Source of the DNA: Chitinimonas_A lacunae | Lineage (GTDB): Bacteria > Pseudomonadota > Gammaproteobacteria > Burkholderiales > Chitinimonadaceae | Assembly: GCF_042650885.1 (NCBI RefSeq) | Contig: NZ_JBHSBU010000001.1 | Coordinates: 4,402,001 to 4,466,000, forward strand | Direction of reading: 5' to 3' | DNA length: 64,000 nucleotides | Shown here: positions 8,994-17,744 of the stretch, one piece after another | Layout: every line of letters begins with the position of its first letter | Position numbering within the stretch: position 1 is the first letter of the stretch | Translations under genes and position numbers: made by a program | Notes under the pieces: model-generated | Told to the model about the DNA's origin: nothing | Seen by the model: the letters and a program-made list of their open reading frames with translations, nothing else | Databases searched by the model: none

Positions 8994-9035
8994 TCTGGAT
9001 CAATCAGCCGCAGGCGTTCGCTTGATCGCGGTCAA
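8990..9035 (+). promoter_or_regulatory. Two FNR/Anr-type boxes
   Basis: TTGATCTGGATCAA (8990-9003) matches the FNR consensus TTGATNNNNATCAA exactly, and TTGATCGCGGTCAA (9022-9035) differs in one position. Centres are 32 bp apart, about three helical turns. They lie 70-115 bases before the DUF3149 start, a plausible position for oxygen-responsive control of that gene. Confidence 0.6.
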
Positions 9036-9104
9036 CGTCAGCGGCGGCCTGATGGCGTGAAATGACGGCAATCCATCGCCAGATCCGACCACCGGAGAGC
9101 CATC

Positions 9105-9266
9105 ATGAACGTCGCCCTGCAAGACCTGTTTACCACTGACATTGGCATTCTCAGTCTTGCCACCATCGGTTTTATTGTGGGGATGGCCGGCTACCTGGGC
9201 TGGTTCGTTCATCAGAAGGTGCGCGAGGCCGAGCAGGCGGAAAAGTCGCAGCCACGCCAGGAGTAG
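9105..9266 (+). CDS. DUF3149-type small membrane protein
   Basis: 53 aa. The protein begins MNVALQDLFTTDIGILSLAT, contains one membrane segment (about 14-36, GILSLATIGFIVGMAGYLGW), and ends with a charged tail rich in Glu, Lys and Gln. The DLF-T-D-G start followed by a single helix with MAGY/F is the pattern of DUF3149 proteins of beta- and gammaproteobacteria; their function is unknown. GGAGAG lies at the right distance from the ATG, two FNR-like boxes lie upstream and a terminator (9280) follows, so this is a monocistronic unit likely responsive to oxygen. Confidence 0.8.
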   Translation: MNVALQDLFTTDIGILSLATIGFIVGMAGYLGWFVHQKVREAEQAEKSQPRQE

Positions 9267-9279
9267 AGTGAAGCGGTGC

Positions 9280-9318
9280 AGGACGCGATGAGCCGGTTTG
9301 GACGTCGCGTCCTTTTTT
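9280..9318 (+). terminator. Rho-independent terminator after the DUF3149 gene
   Basis: AGGACGCGA pairs with TCGCGTCCT, followed by TTTTTAT. Confidence 0.85.
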
Positions 9319-9334
9319 ATGGCTGACTGGACGG

Positions 9335-9610
9335 TCAGCCGAACTTCTCAGCCAGGAAGCGATGGATCTCGCTGCTGATCTTGGGCTTCAGGGCCGACAG
9401 CAGGAAACCCAGCTTTACCACCACCATCACCTCGGCCGGTGCCACCTTCAACTGGCCCGATACGCCTGAACGCTGGAATTCCAGCACATCCCCCTGCCAA
9501 TGGTAATCGAGGCCGAACTCGGCCTTGAGCTTGGCCGCCACCTGCTCGGCCAGAGAGCGCGCCTCGTCGTGCGGCTTGTTATGAGGATGGTGGATGACGA
9601 TGTCCGACAT
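9335..9610 (-). CDS. Polyhydroxyalkanoic acid system family protein
   Basis: 91 aa cytosolic protein of the PHA_gran_rgn type. The start MSDIVIHHPHNK (9610) has AAGGATC upstream and is preferred over an in-frame codon 23 residues earlier. Family hallmarks are the N-terminal HxH...A...AEQVAAKLKAEFGLDYHW helix and the FQRSGVSGQL strand followed by VAPAEVMVVVKLGFLLSALK. Members are usually small proteins found near PHA-granule genes; the exact role is not established. It lies 88 bases downstream of the acyl-CoA reductase gene on the same strand, and so sits beside a wax-ester storage locus. Confidence 0.82.
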   Translation of the reverse strand: MSDIVIHHPHNKPHDEARSLAEQVAAKLKAEFGLDYHWQGDVLEFQRSGVSGQLKVAPAEVMVVVKLGFLLSALKPKISSEIHRFLAEKFG

Positions 9611-9697
9611 GGAAGATCCTTGCTGATTGAAATAGAGCGGCACGTCTGGCGCGCCGGCACGGTTCCGCCGCCATCTCACGATGGCGGCTGGGCGCCG

Positions 9698-11692
9698 TTA
9701 CAGATGGATGCCCTTCATGATCTGCATAAAGGCGATCTGATCGGCAGTAAGCGGCTGCGGTTCCTTCTTCTCGCCCTTGTTCGAGGCCGCCTGGGAATCG
9801 GGGAACATCCGATAGGCGGTATTCATGATGATCTGGGCCACCCGTGGTGCCACCGCATGGACGATCTGACCAAAGATGCCCAGCCCCGACGCCACCCGGA
9901 CCGGCTTGTAGATCACCGCCTGGGCCACCAGATCGGCGGCTTCGTCGGGGTTGATGATCATCGGCATGCTCTTGTAGATCTCGGTCGGTGCGATCATCGG
10001 CGTGCGCACCAGCGGCATATTGATGGTGGTGAAGTAGACGCCACGATCGGCAAATTCGCTGGCTGCACAACGGGTGAAGGCATCGAGCGCCGCCTTCGAG
10101 GCCACATAGGCCGAGAAGCGCGGCGAGTTGGTCAGCACCCCGATCGACGAGATATTGATCACATGCCCCGATTTGCGCGCGCTCATGCTGGGCAGCAGCG
10201 CCAGCGTAAGGCGCAGGCTGCCGAAGTAGTTGAGCTGCATGGTGCGCTCGAAATCATGGAAGCGGTCATAGCTGTTTTCAACGGCCCGGCGGATCGAGCG
10301 GCCGGCGTTATTGATCAGCACATCGACATGGCTATGCTCGGCCAGGATCTGCTGGGCCAGTCCATCGATGGCGTCGAGATCGGACAGATCGCATGAATAG
10401 ATGGTGCAGCGGCCGCCGCTGGCTTCGATGTCCTTGCGGGTCGCTTCGAGCTTTTCCACATCGCGCGCCACGATGATCACATGGGCGCCGGCCGCCGCGA
10501 GCTTGATCGCGCTGGCCTGGCCGATGCCGCTTGAGCCGCCCGTGATCACGATATGCTTGCCCTTGGCCACCCCGCTGAGCGAACGGTCGATAAACAGATC
10601 GGGGTCGAGATGGCGCTCCCAGTAGTCCCACAGCCGCCAGGCATAGCTCTCCAGCGACGGCACGGCGATATCGGTGCCTTGCAGCAGCTTCTGGGTCTGG
10701 CGGCAATCGAAACGGGTCGGATAGGCCACGAACTGCATCACATCGGGCGGCAGTCCCAGATCTTTCAATACCGCATCGCGGATGCGCCGGATCGGCGTCA
10801 GACTCGCCAGCGCCTCGCGCACCATCGACGGAATAAAACCGAACATGGCCGGGTTGATCCGCACCGTCATCTTGGGCGCGTGGGCGGCCTCGGCAAAGAT
10901 CGCCAGCACTTCGCCGACGCGGCGGGCATTGGGGTCGGTCAGATGGAAGCACTTGCCGTTCTGGCCGCTCAGATGGGCCAGATGGTCCATCGCCTCGACC
11001 ACGAAATCGACCGGCACCAGATTGATCCGGCCGCCATCGAGGCCGATGGCCGGCATCCAGGGCGGCAGCAGCCGGCGCATTTTCTGGATCAGTTTGAAGA
11101 AGTAGTAGGGGCCGTCGATCTTGTCGATCTCGCCGGTCTTGCTGTGGCCGACCACGATGCCGGGCCGATAGACCCGCCAGGGCCGCTTGCATTCGCGCCG
11201 CACCAGCCCTTCGGAGTCGTGCTTGGTCTTGAAGTAGGGGTGGGACAGCTTGCCCGCTTCTTCGAACATGTCCTCGGAGAACACACCGTCGTAGAGGCCG
11301 GCCGCGGCAATCGAGCTGGTGTGGTGGAAGATGCCGGCGTCGATGGCCTCGGCCAGTTGCAGGGCGTGGCGGGTGCCGTCGATATTGGCGCTTTGTTGTT
11401 GTTCGGCGCTGGCCTTGAGGTCGTAGACCGCAGCCAGATGGAAGAAGTGTTTGATCTTGCCCTTGAGGTCGGCGAGGTCGTCATCGCTGACGCCCAGTCG
11501 GGGTTGAGTCAGGTCGCCCACTACCGCGACCACCCGGTCGGCATCGCGACCCCAGCGCGCTTTATGCTCAGCCAGCTTGTCGAGCGATCCTTCGCGGACC
11601 AGCACATAAATCCGTCCTTTGCGTCGCTGTAGCAGGGTGTTGACCAGATGATGACCGATAAACCCGGTTGCGCCGGTGACGAAATAGCTCAT
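9698..11692 (-). CDS. Bifunctional fatty acyl-CoA reductase (FarA/Maqu_2220 type)
   Basis: 664 aa with two Rossmann reductase domains. The N-terminal extended-SDR half has GATGFIG (7-13), the HLAAVYD strand and Tyr-x3-Lys in PYFKTKHDSEG. The C-terminal classical-SDR half has GGSSGIG (about 383-389), NNAGRSIRR, INISSIGV and YVASK. Length, domain order and long shared stretches (VRREC, DGPYYFFK, FHDFERTMQLNYFGS, TINMPLVRTPMIAPT) match, from memory, the Marinobacter fatty acyl-CoA reductase that takes acyl-CoA through the aldehyde to the fatty alcohol using NADPH. A WS/DGAT gene is divergent 207 bases away, so the alcohol is probably esterified to wax esters. AAGGAG precedes the ATG. Function is well supported by family; substrate chain length is unknown. 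Confidence 0.9.
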   Translation of the reverse strand: MSYFVTGATGFIGHHLVNTLLQRRKGRIYVLVREGSLDKLAEHKARWGRDADRVVAVVGDLTQPRLGVSDDDLADLKGKIKHFFHLAAVYDLKASAEQQQSANIDGTRHALQLAEAIDAGIFHHTSSIAAAGLYDGVFSEDMFEEAGKLSHPYFKTKHDSEGLVRRECKRPWRVYRPGIVVGHSKTGEIDKIDGPYYFFKLIQKMRRLLPPWMPAIGLDGGRINLVPVDFVVEAMDHLAHLSGQNGKCFHLTDPNARRVGEVLAIFAEAAHAPKMTVRINPAMFGFIPSMVREALASLTPIRRIRDAVLKDLGLPPDVMQFVAYPTRFDCRQTQKLLQGTDIAVPSLESYAWRLWDYWERHLDPDLFIDRSLSGVAKGKHIVITGGSSGIGQASAIKLAAAGAHVIIVARDVEKLEATRKDIEASGGRCTIYSCDLSDLDAIDGLAQQILAEHSHVDVLINNAGRSIRRAVENSYDRFHDFERTMQLNYFGSLRLTLALLPSMSARKSGHVINISSIGVLTNSPRFSAYVASKAALDAFTRCAASEFADRGVYFTTINMPLVRTPMIAPTEIYKSMPMIINPDEAADLVAQAVIYKPVRVASGLGIFGQIVHAVAPRVAQIIMNTAYRMFPDSQAASNKGEKKEPQPLTADQIAFMQIMKGIHL

Positions 11693-11899
11693 TCTGCGTA
11701 CTCCTTCTGATTCCCCGTTGCGGTACTTGTGTTGGCCGGCAGCGCCGCGCCTGTTTTTGTTGCCATATGCTCGAAAGCCGCGCCGTTGCTTGGACGGCGG
11801 CGGCCCCCCGTGTTCTATAATCGGCGGGTCGCGGCGTCAAGCGGGGCCGGACGGCTCCTGCGCGATCCATACAACAGAACGCAAAAATAGGGGAGAAGC

Positions 11900-13402
11900 A
11901 TGTTGTTGAATTTATTCGGCTCAGACCGCGAGGCCATGTCAGGTGTGGACACCGCCTGGCTGCGAATGGATCGCCCAACCAATCTGATGGTGATCAACGG
12001 CATCATGTTTTTCGACGGCCCGGTCGATTTCGAGCGGCTGAGCGCCGTGATCGACAGCCGTCTGCTGCGCCATCGCCGTTTCAAGCAGAAGGTGGTGCGC
12101 AGCGGCGCCAACGCCGCCTGGGAGGACGACCCGGACTTCGACCTCGCCAACCATCTGCATCTGGTCGCGTTGCCAGGCCAGGCCGGCAAAGCCGAACTGG
12201 AGCGGATGGTCAACGACCTGATCAGCACGCCGCTCGATTTTGCCAAGCCGCTATGGCAGTTCTATGTGGTCGAGAACTACCAGGGCGGCAGCGCGCTGAT
12301 TGCCCGTATCCACCATTGCATCGGCGATGGTATCGCCCTGATCCAGGTGTTGCTGTCGATGACCGACAAGGAGGCCGATGCCGCCGTTGCCACCCGGCCG
12401 CGCAAGCCGCGCTTCCATGCCGGCGGTGACGATGACGATCTGTTCATGCGGCTGTATCGCCCGGTCGCCAAGATGTACACCGGGATGCTCAAGTCCTATT
12501 TCAAGCTGATCGGCACCGGTTACGGCCTGATGATGAATCCGTCCAAGCTGGCCGGTTATACCCAGACCGGCCTGGGGCTGGCGGAAGGTCTGGCCCGCCT
12601 GACCACCTTGCCGGCCGACCCGCGCACCCGCTTCAAGGGGCCGCTCTCTACCGTCAAGCGCATTGCCTGGTCCGAATCGCTGCCGCTTGCTGAAGTCAAG
12701 CATGTGGGGCGGGCGCTGGGCTGCTCCATCAACGACGTATTGTTATCGTGCGTGGCCGGCGCCCTGCGTGCCTATCTGATCGATGCGGGCGAAGAGGACA
12801 TCGACGGTCTCGATATCCGTGCCTCGGTGCCGGTCAATCTGCGGCCCGAGAGCAAGCTCGACCAGCTCGGCAATTATTTCGGCCTGGTGTTCCTGTCGCT
12901 GCCGATTGGCGTGGCCAACCCGATCGAGCGGGTCTATGAAGTCCGGCGGCGGATGGAAGAGATCAAGGGCTCCTATGATGCCGTGATCGCGCTGGGTCTG
13001 CTGTCGCTGCTCGGTATGTTGCCCGACGCGGTCGAGCAGCCGGCCATCGAATATTTCAGTACCAAGTCCACCGCCGTGATGACCAATGTGCCCGGCCCGC
13101 GCGAGCAGATCTATATGGCGGGCAGTCCGGTGCGCGACCTCAATTTCTGGGTGCCGCAGTCGGGCGAAATCGGCATTGGGGTATCGATCCTGTCCTACAA
13201 CGAGCATGTGAATTTCGGCGTGATGACCGACAAGAAGCTGGTGGCTGAGCCGGCCCGCATCGTCGAGCGCTTCGGGGCCGAATTCGAGAAGCTCGTGCTG
13301 GTGACCCTGATGCAGCACTGGGACCAGCCGCCCGACCCGGGTCTGGCCGAGATCAATCTGGCGCTGTGGAGTCTGATGCACGACGTCGAGGCCGAATCGT
13401 GA
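11900..13402 (+). CDS. Wax ester synthase / diacylglycerol acyltransferase (WS/DGAT)
   Basis: 500 aa. Transfers acyl groups from acyl-CoA to long-chain alcohols (wax esters) or diacylglycerol (triacylglycerol) at the membrane/lipid-body surface. The catalytic HHxxxDG motif is present as HHCIGDG (138-144); PLW (about 117-119), the ND-containing SINDVLLSCVAGALRAYL and VPVNLR segments, and TNVPGPREQIYMAG near the C-terminus are family hallmarks. It begins with the characteristic SGVDTAWLRMD. GGGGAGAAGC precedes the ATG. Divergent from the fatty acyl-CoA reductase, which supplies the alcohol, so the pair forms a complete two-step wax-ester pathway. Confidence 0.93.
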   Translation: MLLNLFGSDREAMSGVDTAWLRMDRPTNLMVINGIMFFDGPVDFERLSAVIDSRLLRHRRFKQKVVRSGANAAWEDDPDFDLANHLHLVALPGQAGKAELERMVNDLISTPLDFAKPLWQFYVVENYQGGSALIARIHHCIGDGIALIQVLLSMTDKEADAAVATRPRKPRFHAGGDDDDLFMRLYRPVAKMYTGMLKSYFKLIGTGYGLMMNPSKLAGYTQTGLGLAEGLARLTTLPADPRTRFKGPLSTVKRIAWSESLPLAEVKHVGRALGCSINDVLLSCVAGALRAYLIDAGEEDIDGLDIRASVPVNLRPESKLDQLGNYFGLVFLSLPIGVANPIERVYEVRRRMEEIKGSYDAVIALGLLSLLGMLPDAVEQPAIEYFSTKSTAVMTNVPGPREQIYMAGSPVRDLNFWVPQSGEIGIGVSILSYNEHVNFGVMTDKKLVAEPARIVERFGAEFEKLVLVTLMQHWDQPPDPGLAEINLALWSLMHDVEAES

Positions 13403-13537
13403 GCCGCGCGTGTTATCGTTCGCCGGGGCGGCGATACGGTTGTCCCGGTTTCGTTCCGCGCTGTCCCTGTTCGCCGTGGAACGGCTCGGGCAGCGTAGCG
13501 CGGTCTTTTGGCCGAGCTTATCTGGAGTTGTGAATTT

Positions 13538-14686
13538 ATGTTTTCCGAACGTATTTCCCGTCTACAGGGATCGTTGGTGCGCGAGATTCTGGCGATCGCC
13601 CAGCAACCCGAGATGATTTCTTTCGCAGGCGGCCTGCCGGCCCCCGAAGCGATGCCCAAGGTCGATTTCACCGGCATGCCTGACAGCCTGTCGCAATATG
13701 GCCCGAGCGAAGGCGAAGCCTGGCTGCGGGAGGCGATTGCCGCCGAGATGTCGCGGATCGGCGTTCCGGCCAAACCCGACAATGTGCTGGTGCTGACCGG
13801 CTCGCAGCAGGGTCTGGACCTTGCGGCCAAGTTGTTTGTCGATCAGGGCACGCCGGTGATGGTGGAGGCCCCGACCTTTCTGGCGGCGGTGCAGTGTTTC
13901 AGCCTATTCGGTGCCAAATTCGTCGAAGTCGGTCTGACCCCCAACGGTCCGGACCTGGTGCAGATGGAACAACTGCTCGAACGTGAGCGGCCGCGTTTTG
14001 CCTATCTGATCCCAACCTTCCAGAACCCGGCCGGCTTCTGCTACGACGCCGCCACCCGTACCCGGATCGCCGAGCTGTTCGACCGCTACGATGTGGTGCT
14101 GCTCGAAGACGAACCCTACCGCGAACTGGCCTACGACGAGTGCGACCGCCAGCCGATCTGTAGCCAGCTCAAGTCGGCGCCATGGATCCACTTCGGCACC
14201 TTCTCCAAGACCGCCGTGCCGGGCATGCGGGTGGCCTATCTGGTGGCCGACCAGCGTCTGATGCCCTATCTGTACAAGCTCAAGCAGGCCGCCGACCTGC
14301 ATACCAGCCGGCAGGGCCAGTGGGCCATGCACAAGCTGCTGACTTCGCCTGACTATCCGGCCCATCTGGAGCGGCTGCGTGGCTTCTACAAGGTCAAGCG
14401 CGATGCGATGGCCGAGTCGCTCGACCGGCATTTCCATGATCTGGCCGACTGGGTGGTGCCGCCGGGCGGCCTGTTCTTCTGGCTCAAGCTCAAGCGTGAA
14501 GCCGATACCTATGCCATGCTGCCCAAGGCGCTCGAGCGCAAGGTGGCCTTTATGCCGGGCCAGCCGTTCTACGCTACGCCGCGTATCTCCAACGAGCTGC
14601 GGCTCAACTTCAGCAACGCCAGCCTTGAGCGGATCGAGGAAGGGGTGAGGATTCTGGCGGAGGTGATCCGTAAGGAACTGGGCTAG
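13538..14686 (+). CDS. PLP-dependent aminotransferase (class I, 2-aminoadipate/MocR-like)
   Basis: 382 aa. Fold type I aminotransferase. The start MFSERISRLQGSLVREIL (13538, with TGGAG upstream) is the usual beginning of this subgroup and is preferred over an ATG ten codons earlier. Visible motifs: ISFAGGLPAPEAMP, the cofactor pocket TGSQQGLDLAAK, PTFQNPAGFCY, DEPYRELAYDE and the catalytic lysine in HFGTFSKTAVPGMRVAY. The C-terminal RLNFSNAS carries the substrate-binding Arg. The subgroup includes 2-aminoadipate/LysN-type and branched-chain or aromatic aminotransferases; specificity cannot be told from sequence. A terminator lies 170 bases downstream. Confidence 0.9.
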   Translation: MFSERISRLQGSLVREILAIAQQPEMISFAGGLPAPEAMPKVDFTGMPDSLSQYGPSEGEAWLREAIAAEMSRIGVPAKPDNVLVLTGSQQGLDLAAKLFVDQGTPVMVEAPTFLAAVQCFSLFGAKFVEVGLTPNGPDLVQMEQLLERERPRFAYLIPTFQNPAGFCYDAATRTRIAELFDRYDVVLLEDEPYRELAYDECDRQPICSQLKSAPWIHFGTFSKTAVPGMRVAYLVADQRLMPYLYKLKQAADLHTSRQGQWAMHKLLTSPDYPAHLERLRGFYKVKRDAMAESLDRHFHDLADWVVPPGGLFFWLKLKREADTYAMLPKALERKVAFMPGQPFYATPRISNELRLNFSNASLERIEEGVRILAEVIRKELG

Positions 14687-14858
14687 CGCCTGGCCAGACC
14701 ATTCGGCGTCAGCGTGTCCCAGCCGCGTAGCACTCAGCGAGGCTTGGCGGCGGCTCCGCTGCCGAGGCAAGTGCTCTGCGGAGTGTCCCTTACCAGCGGA
14801 GCCGACTGATAGGTAAGTCGGACGCCGGTTTAAACGGCAACACCCATCAGGCCACAAG

Positions 14859-14900
14859 AAATCCCGCACCTATTTGAAAGGTGCGGGATTTTTTATTTTT
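14859..14900 (+). terminator. Rho-independent terminator
   Basis: AAATCCCGCACCT pairs with AGGTGCGGGATTT around ATTTGAA, followed by a T-rich tail; between the aminotransferase and the converging TPR gene. The pairing also works on the minus strand. Confidence 0.9.
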
Positions 14901-14984
14901 TGGGTTTTTCTGAGACTACGTCTTGCAGATATTTTGCTGATTATTTTAATTATTGCCCTGTCCAGTCCTTGCGTACCGTCAAGC

Positions 14985-15758
14985 TCAATCCTCCAGTTCC
15001 GACTTGGCAAATTCGATATCGAGGGTTTCCATGGCGTCGAGCGGCTGGCTGGCGGCGGCTTGTTGATATTGCTCGGTGGCTTCCTTGATCTTCTTGTTGC
15101 CGAACAGCATCAGCAGGCCGTTGGCGTATTCGATCCGGGCAATGGCCGAGTCGGGCAGCAGTTCGAGGGCGCGGCGGTAGTGTTCGAGCGCCTTGTCCTT
15201 CGACACCCCGTACGTGAGCGAGCCGACCATGCCGCCGATCTTGTCGATGATCTCGGCGTGGTAGGCGCCCATGGCGATATGGGCTTCGGCGTGGTTGGGG
15301 GCGAGTTCGAGGGTTTTTTCCAGGCTGTGTTTGACTTTGCCGGCCACGCCCTGGGCCAGCGCCTTGGCAATCGAGATTGCCTGGCTGTAGCGGCCAAGCG
15401 CGTAAGCGTGCTGGTAGTGGGCGTTGATATTGTCGGGATTGGCAGCGATCAGCGCTTCGGCCCGTTCGGCGACTTCTTCAAACAGGGGGACTTTGGCTTC
15501 GTCCTCGTCGACCAGATAGGTGGCATAGATCGACTGCGCCTTGTTGGCGGCATTGGCGCCCGAGGCGTTGCCGGCGCGCAGGCCCAGTTCGACGGCCTGG
15601 GCGAATTCGCCGGTGTGGTAGGCACGCCAGGCATCCTGGGCGGTGGGGTCGGTCGGCCAGGGTTCCTGGTCGCCGGCGTGGAGCCGACTCCACGCCGCTT
15701 GCAGCTTGTCACCGCTGTAGTCGTAGGTGTCGTGCGGGAAAGGGGTCCAATTGTGCAT
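14985..15758 (-). CDS. TPR-repeat protein of unknown function
   Basis: 257 aa, no signal peptide. The central and C-terminal parts contain tetratricopeptide-like helices (AERAEALIAANPDNINAHYQ; LEKTLELAPNHAEAHIAMGA; ALEHYRRALELLPDSAIARI), about three to four repeats. The N-terminus (MHNWTPFPHDTYDYSGDKL) is a distinctive start shared, to my knowledge, with hypothetical proteins of betaproteobacteria. Likely a cytosolic scaffold; no enzyme motif. AGAGG lies upstream of the ATG. Convergent with the aminotransferase and 113 bases downstream of hmp. Confidence 0.8.
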   Translation of the reverse strand: MHNWTPFPHDTYDYSGDKLQAAWSRLHAGDQEPWPTDPTAQDAWRAYHTGEFAQAVELGLRAGNASGANAANKAQSIYATYLVDEDEAKVPLFEEVAERAEALIAANPDNINAHYQHAYALGRYSQAISIAKALAQGVAGKVKHSLEKTLELAPNHAEAHIAMGAYHAEIIDKIGGMVGSLTYGVSKDKALEHYRRALELLPDSAIARIEYANGLLMLFGNKKIKEATEQYQQAAASQPLDAMETLDIEFAKSELED

Positions 15759-15871
15759 CTTCGCCTCTTTGTCGGGGGGTATCGGCTGGGATTATAGACA
15801 GACCGCCTCCACCGCCTTCGCCCCCCGATCGCATCCGTACCCGGGATGCCACACCGCTGTCGTGTCGGTGA

Positions 15872-17056
15872 CTAGAGCAGGTGTTCCAACAGATCGGGAC
15901 CGAACACTTCACGCTGGATCTGGTTCGGCTGCACACCAAGCTGGAGCAGTTGCTGCCGCTGTGCCTCCATAAAGCCACGCGGCCCGCATAGCAGGAATTC
16001 GCCCGACAGCAGATCGGGCGTGATGACCTGTTCCAGCGCCATCCGCCCGGCGCGGGCCTGGGCTGGCAGGTCGCCGGTTTCATACCAGAAGGCGGTACCC
16101 ATCTGCGGCAGGCTGGCGCGGGCGGCGACCAGATCGGCACGCAGCACCTGCGCGCTGGCCGCACTGGCGGCATGGGCAAACAGCAGGGGGCGGCTGCTTT
16201 CCTCGAAGGCCAGGGTATTGAGGATCGATACCATCGGCGTGATGCCGACACCGGCCGAGATCAGCACCAGCGGCCGCTCGCCGCCCAGTTCGGGAGCGAA
16301 GTCGCCAAAGGCCGGGCTGACGGCGATGGGGCTGCCGATGCGGAGCGTCTGGCGCAGATGGTTCGAGACCATGCCGGCCGGGTCGCCGGTTTCGGCCTTG
16401 ATGGTGATCCGCCACCACGGCTGCTGCGGCGCGTCGGACAGGCTGTACTGGCGCAACTGGCGCAGACCATTGTCGAGCTGGACGGCAACGCTGACATACT
16501 GGCCCGGGCGGAACCGACCGGGTGAGCGACCCTGGGCATCCTGTAGATAGTAGGAAGTCACCAGATCGGTTTCGCGGCGCCGTTCGATCACCCGCAGATC
16601 GAGCAATTCCCCGGCAGCATGGCCGCTTTGCCGGTAGAGCCGGGCTTCGGCGGCGATCAGTTGCCCGGCCAGCAGGCCATAGGCTTCTTCCCAGGCCGTC
16701 AGCAGTTCGGGCGTGGCGGCGTCGCCCAGTACAGCGGCGATGGCGCCCAGCAGATGGTGGCCGACGATGGGGTAGTGCTGCGGCCCGACCCCGAGCGAGG
16801 CGTGCTTGTGCACGATGCGCTCGATCACCGGTGCCAGGGCAGCGGCATCGTCGATATGGGCGGCATAGGCAAACACGGCATTGGCCAGCGATTGCTGCTG
16901 CACGCCAATCGCCTGATTGCCCTGATTGAACAGGTTCTTCAGCGCCGGATGGGCTGCGAACATCTCGCGGTAGAAATGCTGGGTGATGGCAAGACCGTGT
17001 TGTCGCAGTACCGGCACACTGGCGGCGATCAAGGGACGGGCAGTGGAGGACAGCAT
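15872..17056 (-). CDS. hmp: Flavohemoglobin, nitric oxide dioxygenase
   Basis: 394 aa, normal Hmp length. Converts NO and O2 to nitrate using NAD(P)H, protecting the cytosol from nitrosative stress. The N-terminal globin (about 1-140) has the proximal-histidine region IVHKHASLGVGPQHY; the FAD domain has RQYSLSD (RxYSL/S motif) and the NAD domain has ISAGVGITPMVSIL and CGPRGFM. The start MLSSTARPLI (17056) has AAGGAG upstream and gives the standard N-terminus, so the codon 14 residues upstream is not used. nsrR lies directly upstream on the same strand with a 77-base gap that contains a partial NsrR site. Confidence 0.96.
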   Translation of the reverse strand: MLSSTARPLIAASVPVLRQHGLAITQHFYREMFAAHPALKNLFNQGNQAIGVQQQSLANAVFAYAAHIDDAAALAPVIERIVHKHASLGVGPQHYPIVGHHLLGAIAAVLGDAATPELLTAWEEAYGLLAGQLIAAEARLYRQSGHAAGELLDLRVIERRRETDLVTSYYLQDAQGRSPGRFRPGQYVSVAVQLDNGLRQLRQYSLSDAPQQPWWRITIKAETGDPAGMVSNHLRQTLRIGSPIAVSPAFGDFAPELGGERPLVLISAGVGITPMVSILNTLAFEESSRPLLFAHAASAASAQVLRADLVAARASLPQMGTAFWYETGDLPAQARAGRMALEQVITPDLLSGEFLLCGPRGFMEAQRQQLLQLGVQPNQIQREVFGPDLLEHLL

Positions 17057-17079
17057 GGGGAGGCTCCTTGTGGGATTTA

Positions 17080-17100
17080 ATTGGTATTTAAAATGCAACT
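17080..17100 (-). promoter_or_regulatory. Imperfect NsrR-type site upstream of hmp
   Basis: One good half-site AATGCAACT (17092-17100) opposed by a weaker ATTGGTATT (17080-17088) with a 3-base spacer, the same geometry as the perfect palindrome upstream of nsrR; six of nine positions match. It lies 24-45 bases before the hmp start. Confidence 0.5.
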
Positions 17101-17133
17101 TTTAGTCCGAGCCGATGGGCAGAAGGTCATCGT

Positions 17134-17595
17134 TCAGGACGGCAACAGACGCACTAAATACTGCTGCTGCAATTCGCCAAGTGCACTGGCGGTGGAGCCG
17201 GTGGTCACGTCGGCCAGGGTGTAGTCGTCGAGACTGGCGTAGAAGGCATCGAGCGCGCGGTCAAGGATGCCTTTGAGTCCGCAGCGGCCTTGCAGGAGAC
17301 AGGGCGGCTGCGCACAGTCGATCAGGGGGGCGTCGGTTTCCAGTGCCCGCAAGGTGCTGCCCAGGCGAATCATCGTGGCCTCGCGGCCTAGCCGCAGACC
17401 ACCGTTACGGCCCCGGGTGGCGATCACCAGACCCAGTTTGGCCAACCGGTTGACCACCTTGACCAGATGGTTGTGCGGAATGCCGAACTGGGTAGCAATC
17501 TCGGCGCTCGTGACAGGCGGCACCCGAGCTTCCTGCTGTCGGCTCAGATACATCAACACGCGTAGGCCTAAGTCGGCAAAACGAGTCAGTTGCAT
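17134..17595 (-). CDS. nsrR: Rrf2-family nitric-oxide-sensing repressor
   Basis: 153 aa. Fe-S repressor that loses DNA binding on reaction with NO and controls NO-detoxification genes. Winged-helix start MQLTRFADLGLRVLMYLSRQ, recognition region IPHNHLVKVVNRLAKLGLV, and the three cluster cysteines in IDCAQPPCLLQGRCGLK (C-x4-C-x5-C), the NsrR signature that separates it from IscR. It sits directly upstream of hmp on the same strand. A perfect 13-bp palindrome 39 bases before its start indicates autoregulation. Confidence 0.94.
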   Translation of the reverse strand: MQLTRFADLGLRVLMYLSRQQEARVPPVTSAEIATQFGIPHNHLVKVVNRLAKLGLVIATRGRNGGLRLGREATMIRLGSTLRALETDAPLIDCAQPPCLLQGRCGLKGILDRALDAFYASLDDYTLADVTTGSTASALGELQQQYLVRLLPS

Positions 17596-17633
17596 GGAAA
17601 ACGACGTACACGGGAAGAACGCGGAGGATGGTA

Positions 17634-17662
17634 ATTAACTTGCATTTGCAATGCAAGTTAAT
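17634..17662 (-). promoter_or_regulatory. NsrR operator (perfect palindrome)
   Basis: ATTAACTTGCATT and AATGCAAGTTAAT are perfect inverse complements separated by TGC. The core resembles the known NsrR site (AAGATGCATTT-N-AAATGCATCTT). It is placed to control nsrR and, by readthrough, hmp. Confidence 0.85.
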
Positions 17663-17744
17663 GGCGACATGAGCGCCACCCGTCACGGATGGCCAGATGG
17701 CGCAGAGAGGTCGTCGGACAGGGCGGTGCGAGGCTGATACTATA

